Positions 1 to 5,909 of a DNA stretch of 14,467 nt are shown here, one piece after another. The position numbers and the translations under genes are program-made. The notes under the pieces were generated by a model. The model had not been told where the DNA came from. It saw only the letters and a program-made list of their open reading frames with translations, and did not search any database. Every line of letters begins with the position of its first letter. Position 1 is the stretch's first letter. The DNA comes from Flavobacteriales bacterium UBA3431 (GTDB lineage Bacteria > Bacteroidota > Bacteroidia > Flavobacteriales > Schleiferiaceae), in contig DFSS01000051.1 of assembly GCA_002381225.1 (NCBI GenBank), positions 16,431 through 30,897 on the forward strand. The letters run 5' to 3'.

Positions 1-374
1 GCCGCCGTGTATGGACCTACTCCAGGAAGGGCTAAAAGACCATCTCGGGTCCGAGGAAATGCGCCGTGTGCCGCGACCACTTTGGCAGCGGCATGTAGGT
101 TTCGCGCCCGACTGTAGTACCCTAACCCTGCCCAAAGCGCCATGATGTGGTCGGTGGGCGCTGCAGCGAGGGACTCGACCGTTGGAAAGGCATCCATAAA
201 TCGCTCCCAGTATGGAAGCCCTTGATCCACGCGAGTTTGTTGCAAAATGATTTCACTCAACCAAATGGCATACGGATTGCTATGATTCCGCCAAGGCAGG
301 GGTCTGCGATGGTTGTCAAACCACTCTATTAGAGCAACTTTCCCATGGAAATCGGATATTGTTGTTTCGGCCAC
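1..374 (-). CDS. mutY: A/G-specific adenine DNA glycosylase MutY, N-terminal part (cut by left edge)
   Basis: MutY removes adenine mispaired with 8-oxoguanine in base excision repair. The visible 124 residues cover the first part of the catalytic domain. They include LPWR (26-29), PYAIWLSEIILQQTRV (34-49) with the catalytic Glu at 41, the LWAGLGYYSRARNLH block (80-94), and the helix-hairpin-helix LPGVGPYTA (116-124), where the window ends. The catalytic Asp, the iron-sulfur cluster cysteines and the C-terminal domain lie outside. No ATG fits: an in-frame TAG lies two codons before a GTG at 374, and the next in-frame ATG is well inside the conserved domain. I therefore take GTG as the start, giving MAETTISDFHGKV. 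The gene diverges from the HU gene, whose -7 box (382-389) lies just upstream of this GTG. A weak minus-strand -7-like match (TAATTTAG, 395-402) could serve mutY. Family assignment is firm; the start is inferred. Confidence 0.93.
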   Translation of the reverse strand, partial: MAETTISDFHGKVALIEWFDNHRRPLPWRNHSNPYAIWLSEIILQQTRVDQGLPYWERFMDAFPTVESLAAAPTDHIMALWAGLGYYSRARNLHAAAKVVAAHGAFPRTRDGLLALPGVGPYTA

Positions 375-389
375 TATTCGCTAACTTTG
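362..389 (+). promoter_or_regulatory. Bacteroidota-type promoter for the HU operon
   Basis: TAACTTTG at 382-389 matches the -7 consensus TAnnTTTG exactly. A TTG at 362-364 lies 17 nt before it, the usual place for the -33 element. The predicted transcript has a leader of roughly 60-65 nt before the HU start at 460. The promoter overlaps the first codons of divergent mutY. Assignment rests on consensus match and position only. Confidence 0.6.
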
Positions 390-459
390 CGCCCGCTAAA
401 TTAACCCCATTCTTTCCGGGGACATACACTGGAAGGAACACGTATAAAACGCAATTACC

Positions 460-753
460 ATGACAAAAGCGGACATCGTCACGCGAATCTCTGACCGAAC
501 TGGTCTGGAAAAATCGGATGTATTAGCCGTCGTAGAGGGCTTCATGCGCGAAGTAAAGTCGAGCATGGAATCCGGCGAAAATGTTTACCTCCGTGGCTTT
601 GGCAGCTTCGTGCTGAAAAAGCGTGCTGAGAAAACGGGTCGCAACATTTCCAAGAACACCACACTCATCATCCCTGCTCACTACATCCCTTCCTTCAAAC
701 CAGCAAAGACATTTGCAGAAGAGGTCAAGAGCAACGTTGAGGTAACTGAATAA
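460..753 (+). CDS. HU/IHF-family DNA-binding protein
   Basis: Small dimeric nucleoid protein that bends DNA. The 97 residues show the HU fold order: N-terminal helices (MTKADIVTRISDRTGL), the GFGSF turn (46-50), the arm start GRN (60-62), and the conserved IPAHYIPSFKPAKTF strand and helix (71-85), followed by a short acidic tail. At the arm tip, where HU and IHF usually have the DNA-intercalating proline (RNP), this protein reads GRNISKN, so the position is Ile. I recall the same arm in other flavobacterial HU proteins, but cannot verify this here. It is the first gene of a plus-strand cluster with the TPR protein (14-nt gap), the 29-aa basic protein and RNase G. No Shine-Dalgarno sequence precedes the ATG. 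HU versus IHF subunit cannot be decided from sequence alone. Confidence 0.93.
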   Translation: MTKADIVTRISDRTGLEKSDVLAVVEGFMREVKSSMESGENVYLRGFGSFVLKKRAEKTGRNISKNTTLIIPAHYIPSFKPAKTFAEEVKSNVEVTE

Positions 754-767
754 GACGCAGCGTAGGT

Positions 768-1277
768 ATGAAGCGTGCATGGGTATATGCGATTTCGGCG
801 GTGGTTGTGGTGACCACCGTGGTGATGCTTTTGCCCCATGCGCCCAGTACGCCCGAAGCGGAGATTACTGAGACGTCTACCCTAAGTGCTCTGGATCAAA
901 AAGTCCAGGAGGCTTTGGCTATCATTGAATCCCAAGATGGGAACCCGATGCAAGCGATTTTCTTACTGCGCGAAGTCGTAGAAGAAGACCCCCGACACCG
1001 GGATGCCCAATACACCTTGGGTCAATTTTCAATGATGTCAGGCCAGTTTGACAAGGCGGTAGAGCGTTTCGAAATCGTGTTGCAAATCCAACCGGATGAT
1101 GCACCCGCGGCGATAGGACTGGCCCAAGCTCAAAACAATTTGGGCGACACAGAAGGGGCTATTCAAGGTGTCCAAGCGTTTTTAGTCAAATACCCCAACA
1201 CACCCGATGCCTCCAACTTGCAGACCCTCTTAGCGGATTTGCAGGCGGGAACGACGGAGGCGAAAGAACTTCAATGA
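768..1277 (+). CDS. Membrane-anchored tetratricopeptide-repeat protein
   Basis: The 169-residue protein starts with a short basic stretch (MKR) and a hydrophobic segment at about residues 4-22, which should be a signal anchor or uncleaved signal. A Thr/Pro/Glu-rich linker (about 25-40) follows, then three TPR-like helical pairs at about 44-77, 78-111 and 112-145. Signature positions are visible: DAQYTLGQFSMMSGQFDKAVERFEIVLQIQPDD is the clearest unit. No catalytic motif is seen, so it is probably a periplasmic or cytoplasmic-face scaffold. It sits 14 nt after the HU gene and 25 nt before the 29-aa basic gene, so all should be co-transcribed with RNase G. Its specific partner is unknown. The location suggests, but does not show, a link to RNA decay or ribosome biology. 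Confidence 0.82.
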   Translation: MKRAWVYAISAVVVVTTVVMLLPHAPSTPEAEITETSTLSALDQKVQEALAIIESQDGNPMQAIFLLREVVEEDPRHRDAQYTLGQFSMMSGQFDKAVERFEIVLQIQPDDAPAAIGLAQAQNNLGDTEGAIQGVQAFLVKYPNTPDASNLQTLLADLQAGTTEAKELQ

Positions 1278-1302
1278 TTGTTTCATTTTAATCGACAGCA
1301 TT

Positions 1303-1392
1303 ATGCCTAGCGGTAAGAAAAGAAAGCGCCATAAGATGGCCACACACAAGCGGAAGAAGCGTTTGCGCAAAAACCGTCACAAAAAGAAATAA
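1303..1392 (+). CDS. 29-aa highly basic AURKAIP1/COX24 (mS38)-type small protein
   Basis: ATG at 1303 opens a 29-codon frame ending in TAA at 1390-1392. It begins MPSGKKRKRHKMATHKRKK and ends LRKNRHKKK. About two thirds of the residues are Lys, Arg or His, with no acidic residue. The spacing of K/R/H around HKMATHKRKKRLRK resembles the C-terminal segment of mitochondrial ribosomal protein mS38 (AURKAIP1/COX24), a family with very short members in Bacteroidota genomes. Such a peptide is expected to sit on rRNA. It is encoded 25 nt after the TPR gene and 13 nt before rng, in the same orientation, so it is almost certainly in the same transcript. It is short enough to be missed by gene callers with length cut-offs. 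Family assignment is from motif memory; the ribosomal role is inferred. Confidence 0.8.
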   Translation: MPSGKKRKRHKMATHKRKKRLRKNRHKKK

Positions 1393-1405
1393 GTAGCGGC
1401 AAGTC

Positions 1406-2956
1406 ATGCGTACCGAACTTATCATTCAAGCGAATGAGTCGGACGCAGTCATTGCCCTTCTTAAGGACGGCCGTTTAACGGAACTAGTACAGGAAGATGC
1501 GAAACAGCAATTTTCTGTCGGGGATGTGTACCTGGGACAAGTGCGAAAACTCGCACCTAGTCTCAATGCGGCGTTTGTGGATGTAGGATACGAGAAAGAC
1601 GCATTCCTACACTACCACGATTTAGGTCCTCAAATTTCCTCGTGGCAATCCTTCAACAAGAAGGTTCACCTCGGTAAACAACCTGCGAACATCGCAGATT
1701 TTGCCATGGAGCCCCTCATCGAAAAAGATGGGGCGATGGAGAACCTTCTAAAACAAGGGGATCAGATTCTGGTCCAAGTGGTGAAGGAGCCCATCTCGAC
1801 GAAAGGCCCTCGGGTTACGTCTGAAATATCCATTGCGGGACGGTTCATCGTTTTGGTGCCGTTTACCAGCCGCATTTCAGTATCTCAGAAAATTCGAGAG
1901 CGGAAAGAGAAGGAACGACTGCGCAAGCTCGTTCAATCGATTCGCCCTGACGGCTTTGGTGTGATTGTTCGCACCGTAGCCCAAGGGGTCTCCACGGAAG
2001 AATTGACCGCCGATTTGGCGGACTTGATGTCCAAGTGGAAAACATTGCACCGCAATTTGCGGAATGCCAAGCCACGCAAATGTGTGCTGCGCGAAATGGA
2101 TCGGGCTTCGGCCTACCTCCGCGACGTCTTCAATGACAGCTTTGACCAAATTGTGGTGGACGACGAGTCCCTTCACCAGGAGATCAAAGAATACGTGGAA
2201 TCCATTGCGCCTGAGCGGGCCGAGATTGTCAAGCATCACAGCTCGTCGGTCCCAATTTTCCAGCACTTTGGCGTCGACCGCCAGTTGAAATCAGCCTTTG
2301 GGCGGACCGTTAACATGGGCAAAGGCACCTACCTCATTATTGAACACACGGAAGCCATGCACGTCATCGACGTCAATAGCGGCAACCGGAGCAACAAAGG
2401 GGAAAGTCAGGAAGACAATGCGTTGGCCGTCAATATGATGGCAGCCGAGGAGATTGGCCGACAGTTGCGTTTGCGCGACATGGGCGGCATTATCTGCATC
2501 GACTTCATCGATTTGCACAAAGGCGAGCACCGAAAGCTGCTCTTTGAAAAAATGAATGAAGTCATGGAGGGCGACCGCGCTCGCCATAAAATTCTTCCTC
2601 CGTCCAAGTTTGGCATCGTGGAGATTACCCGTCAGCGGGTACGTCCGGCACGCCGCTTGGAGACCAAAGAGGAGAATCCGGACAACTTGGTCGAGGCACC
2701 CATCACCATGATTGATGCCCTAGAGCAAAAGTTTGATCAGATTGTGGCCAAGATGCGCCAGAAGAAGGACAAGGGAACGATATTCTTGCATGTTCACCCC
2801 TTCATTCACGCCTATTTGACCAAAGGTTTCTGGTGGAAAGCGCGCTACAAGCAGTGGTCACGCCTTTATGGACACCCCCTGAAAGTAGTAGAACGCGATG
2901 CCTTCAAAATGTTGGAGTATCGCTTTGCCGACGATCAAAACAAGAAACTCGGTTAA
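1406..2956 (+). CDS. rng: Ribonuclease E/G family endoribonuclease (RNase G)
   Basis: Single-strand-specific endoribonuclease for rRNA maturation and mRNA decay. At 516 aa it has the short RNase G-like build without the RNase E scaffold. Domains in order: an N-terminal strand region; an S1 RNA-binding domain (about 38-150, GDVYLGQVRKLAPSLNAAFVDVG) carrying an insertion of about 45 residues; a 5'-sensor region with GPRVTSEISIAGR (134-146); a linker helix rich in Arg/Lys/Glu (about 160-175); then the DNase I-like catalytic core with HVIDVNSGNRSN (319-330, Asp322) and GGIICIDFIDL (360-370, Asp366), the expected metal-binding pair. After EITRQRVRPARR (406-417) there is no CPxC zinc-link, unlike E. 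coli RNase E. It closes the HU-TPR-small protein cluster and is followed by a strong stem-loop. Confidence 0.95.
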   Translation: MRTELIIQANESDAVIALLKDGRLTELVQEDAKQQFSVGDVYLGQVRKLAPSLNAAFVDVGYEKDAFLHYHDLGPQISSWQSFNKKVHLGKQPANIADFAMEPLIEKDGAMENLLKQGDQILVQVVKEPISTKGPRVTSEISIAGRFIVLVPFTSRISVSQKIRERKEKERLRKLVQSIRPDGFGVIVRTVAQGVSTEELTADLADLMSKWKTLHRNLRNAKPRKCVLREMDRASAYLRDVFNDSFDQIVVDDESLHQEIKEYVESIAPERAEIVKHHSSSVPIFQHFGVDRQLKSAFGRTVNMGKGTYLIIEHTEAMHVIDVNSGNRSNKGESQEDNALAVNMMAAEEIGRQLRLRDMGGIICIDFIDLHKGEHRKLLFEKMNEVMEGDRARHKILPPSKFGIVEITRQRVRPARRLETKEENPDNLVEAPITMIDALEQKFDQIVAKMRQKKDKGTIFLHVHPFIHAYLTKGFWWKARYKQWSRLYGHPLKVVERDAFKMLEYRFADDQNKKLG

Positions 2957-2978
2957 GATTCGATTTTACCCATTTCTA

Positions 2979-3011
2979 CGCAGGCGGCCCATGGCCGCCT
3001 GCGCTATTTTA
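2979..3011 (+). terminator. Perfect 11-bp stem-loop between rng and recX
   Basis: Arms CGCAGGCGGCC (2979-2989) and GGCCGCCTGCG (2993-3003) pair perfectly around a CAT loop, and CTATTTTA follows. This is a likely intrinsic terminator for the rng transcript, though the U tract is short. The recX start codon lies only 13 nt after the stem. It could therefore also act on recX as a partial terminator or a leader structure. TATTTTAG at 3005-3012 differs from TAnnTTTG at one base and might be a weak recX promoter. Confidence 0.65.
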
Positions 3012-3016
3012 GCCGC

Positions 3017-3496
3017 ATGGCTCCATTCAAACGCGAAAAGATCCACGACTTGGACACGGCTCGCCTCCAGGTGCGCAAATATTGCGCTTACCAGGATCGT
3101 TGCCAGTCCGAAGTGGAGCAGCGCCTTCGCGACATGGGCTTGCAGGTGGCTGCGGCGGAAACACTCCTTGGTGAACTGATTGAAGAGGGATTTCTATCCG
3201 AGGAGCGCTTTGCTCGGGCCTATGCGCGAGGCAAACACCGGGCAAAAGGATGGGGCCGAGTGAAAATCATCCAAGGTTTGAAAGCCAAACGTGTCCCGGA
3301 AGCATGCATACGTCTTGGGCTCTCGGAAATTCCTGAAGAAGAATACCGCAAGAGTCTTCACAGTTTGCTTACCAAATCCTGGCCCTGGCCTGACCGGGCA
3401 GCCGCTTATGCGGCGAGCCAAGCGGCACAACGCCGGGGCTTCACGTGGGATGAAATACAAGAGGCTCAAAGGGCCCTTGAGGCCGAGGGGGAATGA
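3017..3496 (+). CDS. recX: Regulatory protein RecX family
   Basis: RecX binds RecA filaments and modulates recombination and the SOS response. The 159-aa protein is built of three-helix RecX repeats. The typical first unit is RQ-type helix then YCAYQDRCQSEVEQRLRDMGL (about 22-42). The second holds LIEEGFLSEERFARAYARGKHRAKGWGRVKI (about 54-84), with the family's conserved GFLSEERFA and WG core. The third, C-terminal unit spans about 119-155. Size matches the family. ATG at 3017 begins the clear homology and lies 60 nt after rng. No recA is in this window, which is common in Bacteroidota. It converges on ltaE, 163 bp away. Confidence 0.9.
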   Translation: MAPFKREKIHDLDTARLQVRKYCAYQDRCQSEVEQRLRDMGLQVAAAETLLGELIEEGFLSEERFARAYARGKHRAKGWGRVKIIQGLKAKRVPEACIRLGLSEIPEEEYRKSLHSLLTKSWPWPDRAAAYAASQAAQRRGFTWDEIQEAQRALEAEGE

Positions 3497-3659
3497 ACCG
3501 GTAACGGGTTCGTCTGCGCGTTTTGTCTTGGTGAAGAAGTGGTCGGTGCGGTGCGGGTTGCACGTAGCACATCAGGATGGGTTCTGTTTTATCACGCCCC
3601 AAGCGTCTTCTAAAGCATCCCCCCAAATTCCTGCCCCATAGGATGACGCAAGGCCCGTT
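3497..3659. other. Convergent intergenic region between recX and ltaE with weak hairpins
   Basis: No supported gene lies in these 163 bp. Two weak structures are visible: a 5-bp hairpin at 3495-3511 (GAACC and GGTTC around a 7-nt loop), which starts in the recX stop, and a two-step stem at 3546-3570 where GTGC occurs twice and pairs with GCAC twice. Neither is followed by a T run on either strand, so no intrinsic terminator can be claimed. Open frames crossing the region are continuations of shadow frames from recX. Confidence 0.4.
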
Positions 3660-4691
3660 TTATCCGGCAAAACTCCGCAAGGCCGATTTCAGCTGATCGA
3701 TGTGGGCGGCTTGGATGTCTAGATGGGTGACGATGCGAAGCCACTCCCGGTCCATCGCAATGATGCGGATGCCCAGGTTCGCCAGGTGCTGCTGAAGCGC
3801 TGGGGCGCCGCCCGCGGCTTCAATCCGAAAGAGGACCATGTTGGTATGGCAAGGTTTACGCTCCACGACATAGGGCAGGCTCTCCAGGCAGGCATCGATG
3901 TCCGCGGCCTTTTCATGGTCTTCGGCTAAGCGGTCGACGTGGTGGTCCAGGGCATAGAGCCCGGCAGCAGCGAGGTAGCCGGCTTGGCGCATGCCTCCGC
4001 CAAAGCGCTTGCGGATGCGTTTGGCCTGAGCGATAAAATCTTTTGGTCCGAGTAGCAGGGAACCCACGGGGGCACCCAAGCCCTTGCTCAAGCAAATGGA
4101 GATGGAGTCAAAAAAGGCATAGTCTGCCATGGATTCGCCCTCGCGGACCAAGGCATTGAATACCCGGGCTCCATCCAAATGGTATGCGAGCTGATGGGCT
4201 TTAGCCGCGGCATGCAGATCGCGCAGCAAGGGGAGACCCAGGCTGGTTCCGCCTCCCTTGTTCGCGGTATTTTCAACCACCAGCAAGGATGTGGGCGCAG
4301 CATGGACATCCATATTCGGCTGAACCAAACGGTGGACGTCTTCTGGGAAGAGCCGGCCATAGGCATCGCCGCCTGTTCGGACTTGCACGCCCGAATTGAA
4401 CGCGACACCGCCGCCTTCGTAGTTGTAAATATGCGCCAGAGGAGAGCAGATCACCTCGTCTCCGGGGCGGCAGTGCACGTTGATGGCGATTTGGTTGGTC
4501 ATGGTCCCGGAGGGGCAGAAGAGGCCTGCCTCTTGACCAAAGCGTTCGGCGGCACTGGATTCCAGCGCTTTAACCGTCGGGTCATCGCCCAGGACGTCGT
4601 CGCCCACGGGGGCCGCATGCATGGCAGCCAGCATGCCCGGAGTGGGACGGGTCACCGTGTCAGAGCGAAAATCTGCATCATTCAAAAACAT
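3660..4691 (-). CDS. ltaE: Low-specificity L-threonine aldolase
   Basis: PLP enzyme cleaving L-threonine or allo-threonine to glycine and acetaldehyde. With the start at 4691 it has 343 residues, normal for the family. Visible motifs are FRSDTVTRPTPGM (8-20), GDDVLGDDPTV (30-40), PSGTMTNQIAI (60-70), HIYNYEGGG (87-95) with the cofactor-stacking His87, HLDGARVFNA (171-180), and LSKGLGAPVGS (201-211) where Lys203 should form the Schiff base. An upstream in-frame ATG at 4724 would add 11 residues (MQKYGGEYLVT) that precede the usual family start and would leave 2 bp to prfB, so I prefer 4691. A -7-like TACCTTG lies 5 nt upstream. It diverges from prfB and converges on recX. Confidence 0.94.
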   Translation of the reverse strand: MFLNDADFRSDTVTRPTPGMLAAMHAAPVGDDVLGDDPTVKALESSAAERFGQEAGLFCPSGTMTNQIAINVHCRPGDEVICSPLAHIYNYEGGGVAFNSGVQVRTGGDAYGRLFPEDVHRLVQPNMDVHAAPTSLLVVENTANKGGGTSLGLPLLRDLHAAAKAHQLAYHLDGARVFNALVREGESMADYAFFDSISICLSKGLGAPVGSLLLGPKDFIAQAKRIRKRFGGGMRQAGYLAAAGLYALDHHVDRLAEDHEKAADIDACLESLPYVVERKPCHTNMVLFRIEAAGGAPALQQHLANLGIRIIAMDREWLRIVTHLDIQAAHIDQLKSALRSFAG

Positions 4692-4696
4692 GGTGA

Positions 4697-4703
4697 CAAG
4701 GTA
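4697..4703 (-). promoter_or_regulatory. Possible -7 box of ltaE, 5 nt from the start codon
   Basis: On the minus strand TACCTTG followed by TCACC and the ATG at 4691 resembles the Bacteroidota -7 element TAnnTTTG with one T missing. If used, transcription would begin at or next to the start codon. The match is imperfect. Confidence 0.35.
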
Positions 4704-4713
4704 CTCACCGCCG

Positions 4714-4721
4714 TACTTTTG
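4714..4721 (+). promoter_or_regulatory. -7 box of prfB, 5 nt from the start codon
   Basis: TACTTTTG is an exact match to TAnnTTTG, followed by CACTC and then the prfB ATG at 4727. A normal distance from the -7 box to the transcription start places the mRNA 5' end at or within a few bases of the ATG, which suggests a leaderless message. No clear -33 TTG is seen; TGGTGAC at 4691-4697 is the nearest candidate. Confidence 0.55.
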
Positions 4722-4726
4722 CACTC

Positions 4727-5839
4727 ATGGTTTCCACGGAACAAGTCAAGGATTTTCACGAGCGCCTCAAAGGCCTCAAAAGCTACGTACGCCTCAATGA
4801 GAAGCGCATCCAACTCGTCAACGAAGAGGAGCGCACCGTCGACCCCACTTTTTGGGAAGATTCCAAGAAGGCGGAGCAGGTCATGAAGAAAATTCGGGAA
4901 CTGAAGTACTGGATTCAGGGCTACGAAGCCGTGGAAGCCATGCTCGGGGAAGTAGAATTATCCATTGAGTTTTACCGCGAAGGCGAACTCTCCGAAGCGG
5001 AAGTGGATGAGGCAGCGGCGAAGCTCGAGGAAGAGCTGAGCACGATGGAATTCCGGAATATGCTTTCGGGCGAGGAAGACAAAATGTCTGCGGTGCTCCA
5101 AATTACAGCGGGGGCCGGTGGAACCGAGTCCTGTGACTGGGCCGGTATCCTCATGCGAATGTACCTCCGCTGGGCAGAGCGCAACGGCCACAAAGTCCGC
5201 GAATTGAATTTCCAAGAGGGCGACGTGGCGGGAGTCAAAACGGTCACGCTCGAGATTGAAGGCGACTACGTCTTTGGTTACCTCAAGGGAGAGAACGGGG
5301 TGCACCGTTTGGTCCGTATTAGTCCCTTTGATAGCAACGCACGCCGCCACACATCCTTTGTGAGTGTGTATGTCTTCCCCTTGGTGGATGATACCATCGA
5401 CATTCAGGTCAACTTGGCCGAAATTGACTGGGACACTTTCCGTTCCAGTGGAGCCGGAGGCCAAAACGTCAACAAAGTCGAAACTGGGGTCCGTCTGAAG
5501 CACCGTCCGACTGGGATTGTGATCGAAAACACCGAAACACGCTCTCAGCTCCAAAACAAAGAAAAAGCCATCCAATTGCTGAAGTCTCGCCTCTATGAGA
5601 TGGAGATTGAAGCCCGCAACGCCAAGCGTTCCGAAATCGAGGCCGGCAAGAAGAAAATCGAATGGGGGTCACAAATCCGCAACTATGTCTTGCATCCTTA
5701 CAAGCTGGTAAAAGACGTTCGCACGGGGGTCGAGACCACCGATCCAGATAGCGTTCTGGACGGAGATTTGGATGCTTTCTTGAAGGCCTTCCTCATGGCC
5801 GACGGCTCCGCCGCGGTAGAGGACATGGATTTGGATTAA
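4727..5839 (+). CDS. prfB: Peptide chain release factor 2, encoded without a frameshift
   Basis: RF2 ends translation at UGA and UAA. The 370-aa protein is full length in one frame: coiled-coil N-terminal domain (about 1-105), ITAGAGGTESCDWAGILMRMY (126-146), the codon-reading tripeptide SPF (199-201) in VRISPFDSNARRHTSF, and the catalytic GGQ (244-246) in RSSGAGGQNVNKVETGVR. In many bacteria prfB carries an in-frame UGA near codon 20-26 that needs a +1 shift. Here the matching stretch (residues 14-30, LKGLKSYVRLNEKRIQL) is read straight through, and no CTTTGA slippery site is present. Autoregulation by frameshifting therefore appears absent. ATG at 4727 follows a -7 box by 5 nt. It diverges from ltaE. 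Confidence 0.96.
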   Translation: MVSTEQVKDFHERLKGLKSYVRLNEKRIQLVNEEERTVDPTFWEDSKKAEQVMKKIRELKYWIQGYEAVEAMLGEVELSIEFYREGELSEAEVDEAAAKLEEELSTMEFRNMLSGEEDKMSAVLQITAGAGGTESCDWAGILMRMYLRWAERNGHKVRELNFQEGDVAGVKTVTLEIEGDYVFGYLKGENGVHRLVRISPFDSNARRHTSFVSVYVFPLVDDTIDIQVNLAEIDWDTFRSSGAGGQNVNKVETGVRLKHRPTGIVIENTETRSQLQNKEKAIQLLKSRLYEMEIEARNAKRSEIEAGKKKIEWGSQIRNYVLHPYKLVKDVRTGVETTDPDSVLDGDLDAFLKAFLMADGSAAVEDMDLD

Positions 5840-5883
5840 CCACCACGGGCCAAACGGCCTTCCCTTCACCTTGACATCCTCCG

Positions 5884-5891
5884 TATCTTCG
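5884..5891 (+). promoter_or_regulatory. Possible -7 box upstream of the T9SS protein gene
   Basis: TATCTTCG matches TAnnTTTG except for one C in the TTT, and lies 7 nt before the ATG at 5899. It overlaps the left edge of the palindrome at 5890-5909. A TTGACA at 5871-5876 is too close (about 10 nt) to be a normal -33 element. Confidence 0.35.
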
Positions 5892-5909
5892 GGATCGCAT
5901 GCGATCCCG
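5890..5909. repeat. Perfect 20-bp palindrome spanning a start codon
   Basis: CGGGATCG-CATG-CGATCCCG reads the same on both strands. The ATG at 5899-5901 of the T9SS protein lies at its centre. As DNA it is a candidate dimeric repressor operator. As RNA it forms an 8-bp stem with CATG in the loop, which could control access to the start codon. The pattern is directly visible; the function is inferred. Confidence 0.6.

Noticed and set aside
147..332. Plus-strand frame of 61 codons opposite mutY
   Set aside because: The minus strand here encodes clear MutY motifs throughout, so this frame is antisense noise.
800..835. Repeats of GTGGT/ACCAC near the start of the TPR gene
   Set aside because: They come from consecutive Val and Thr codons in the membrane segment and are explained by coding.
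3495..3511. Possible recX terminator hairpin (GAACC/GGTTC)
   Set aside because: Only 5 bp with a 7-nt loop and no T run; too weak to call a terminator.
3291..3641. Plus-strand frame of 116 codons from inside recX into the intergenic region
   Set aside because: Starts out of frame inside recX, has no promoter, and its composition (many Arg, Pro, Ser) is typical of a shadow frame.
4692..4724. Upstream start of ltaE at 4724
   Set aside because: It would add 11 unconserved residues and leave only 2 bp to prfB. The start at 4691 fits the family and has its own -7-like box.
4179..4886. Open frame of 235 codons on the plus strand across ltaE and the start of prfB
   Set aside because: Antisense to ltaE and out of frame with prfB; no domain is recognisable and it crosses the divergent promoter region.
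4958..5575. Open frame of 205 codons on the minus strand inside prfB
   Set aside because: Antisense shadow of a conserved gene with no promoter and no family resemblance.
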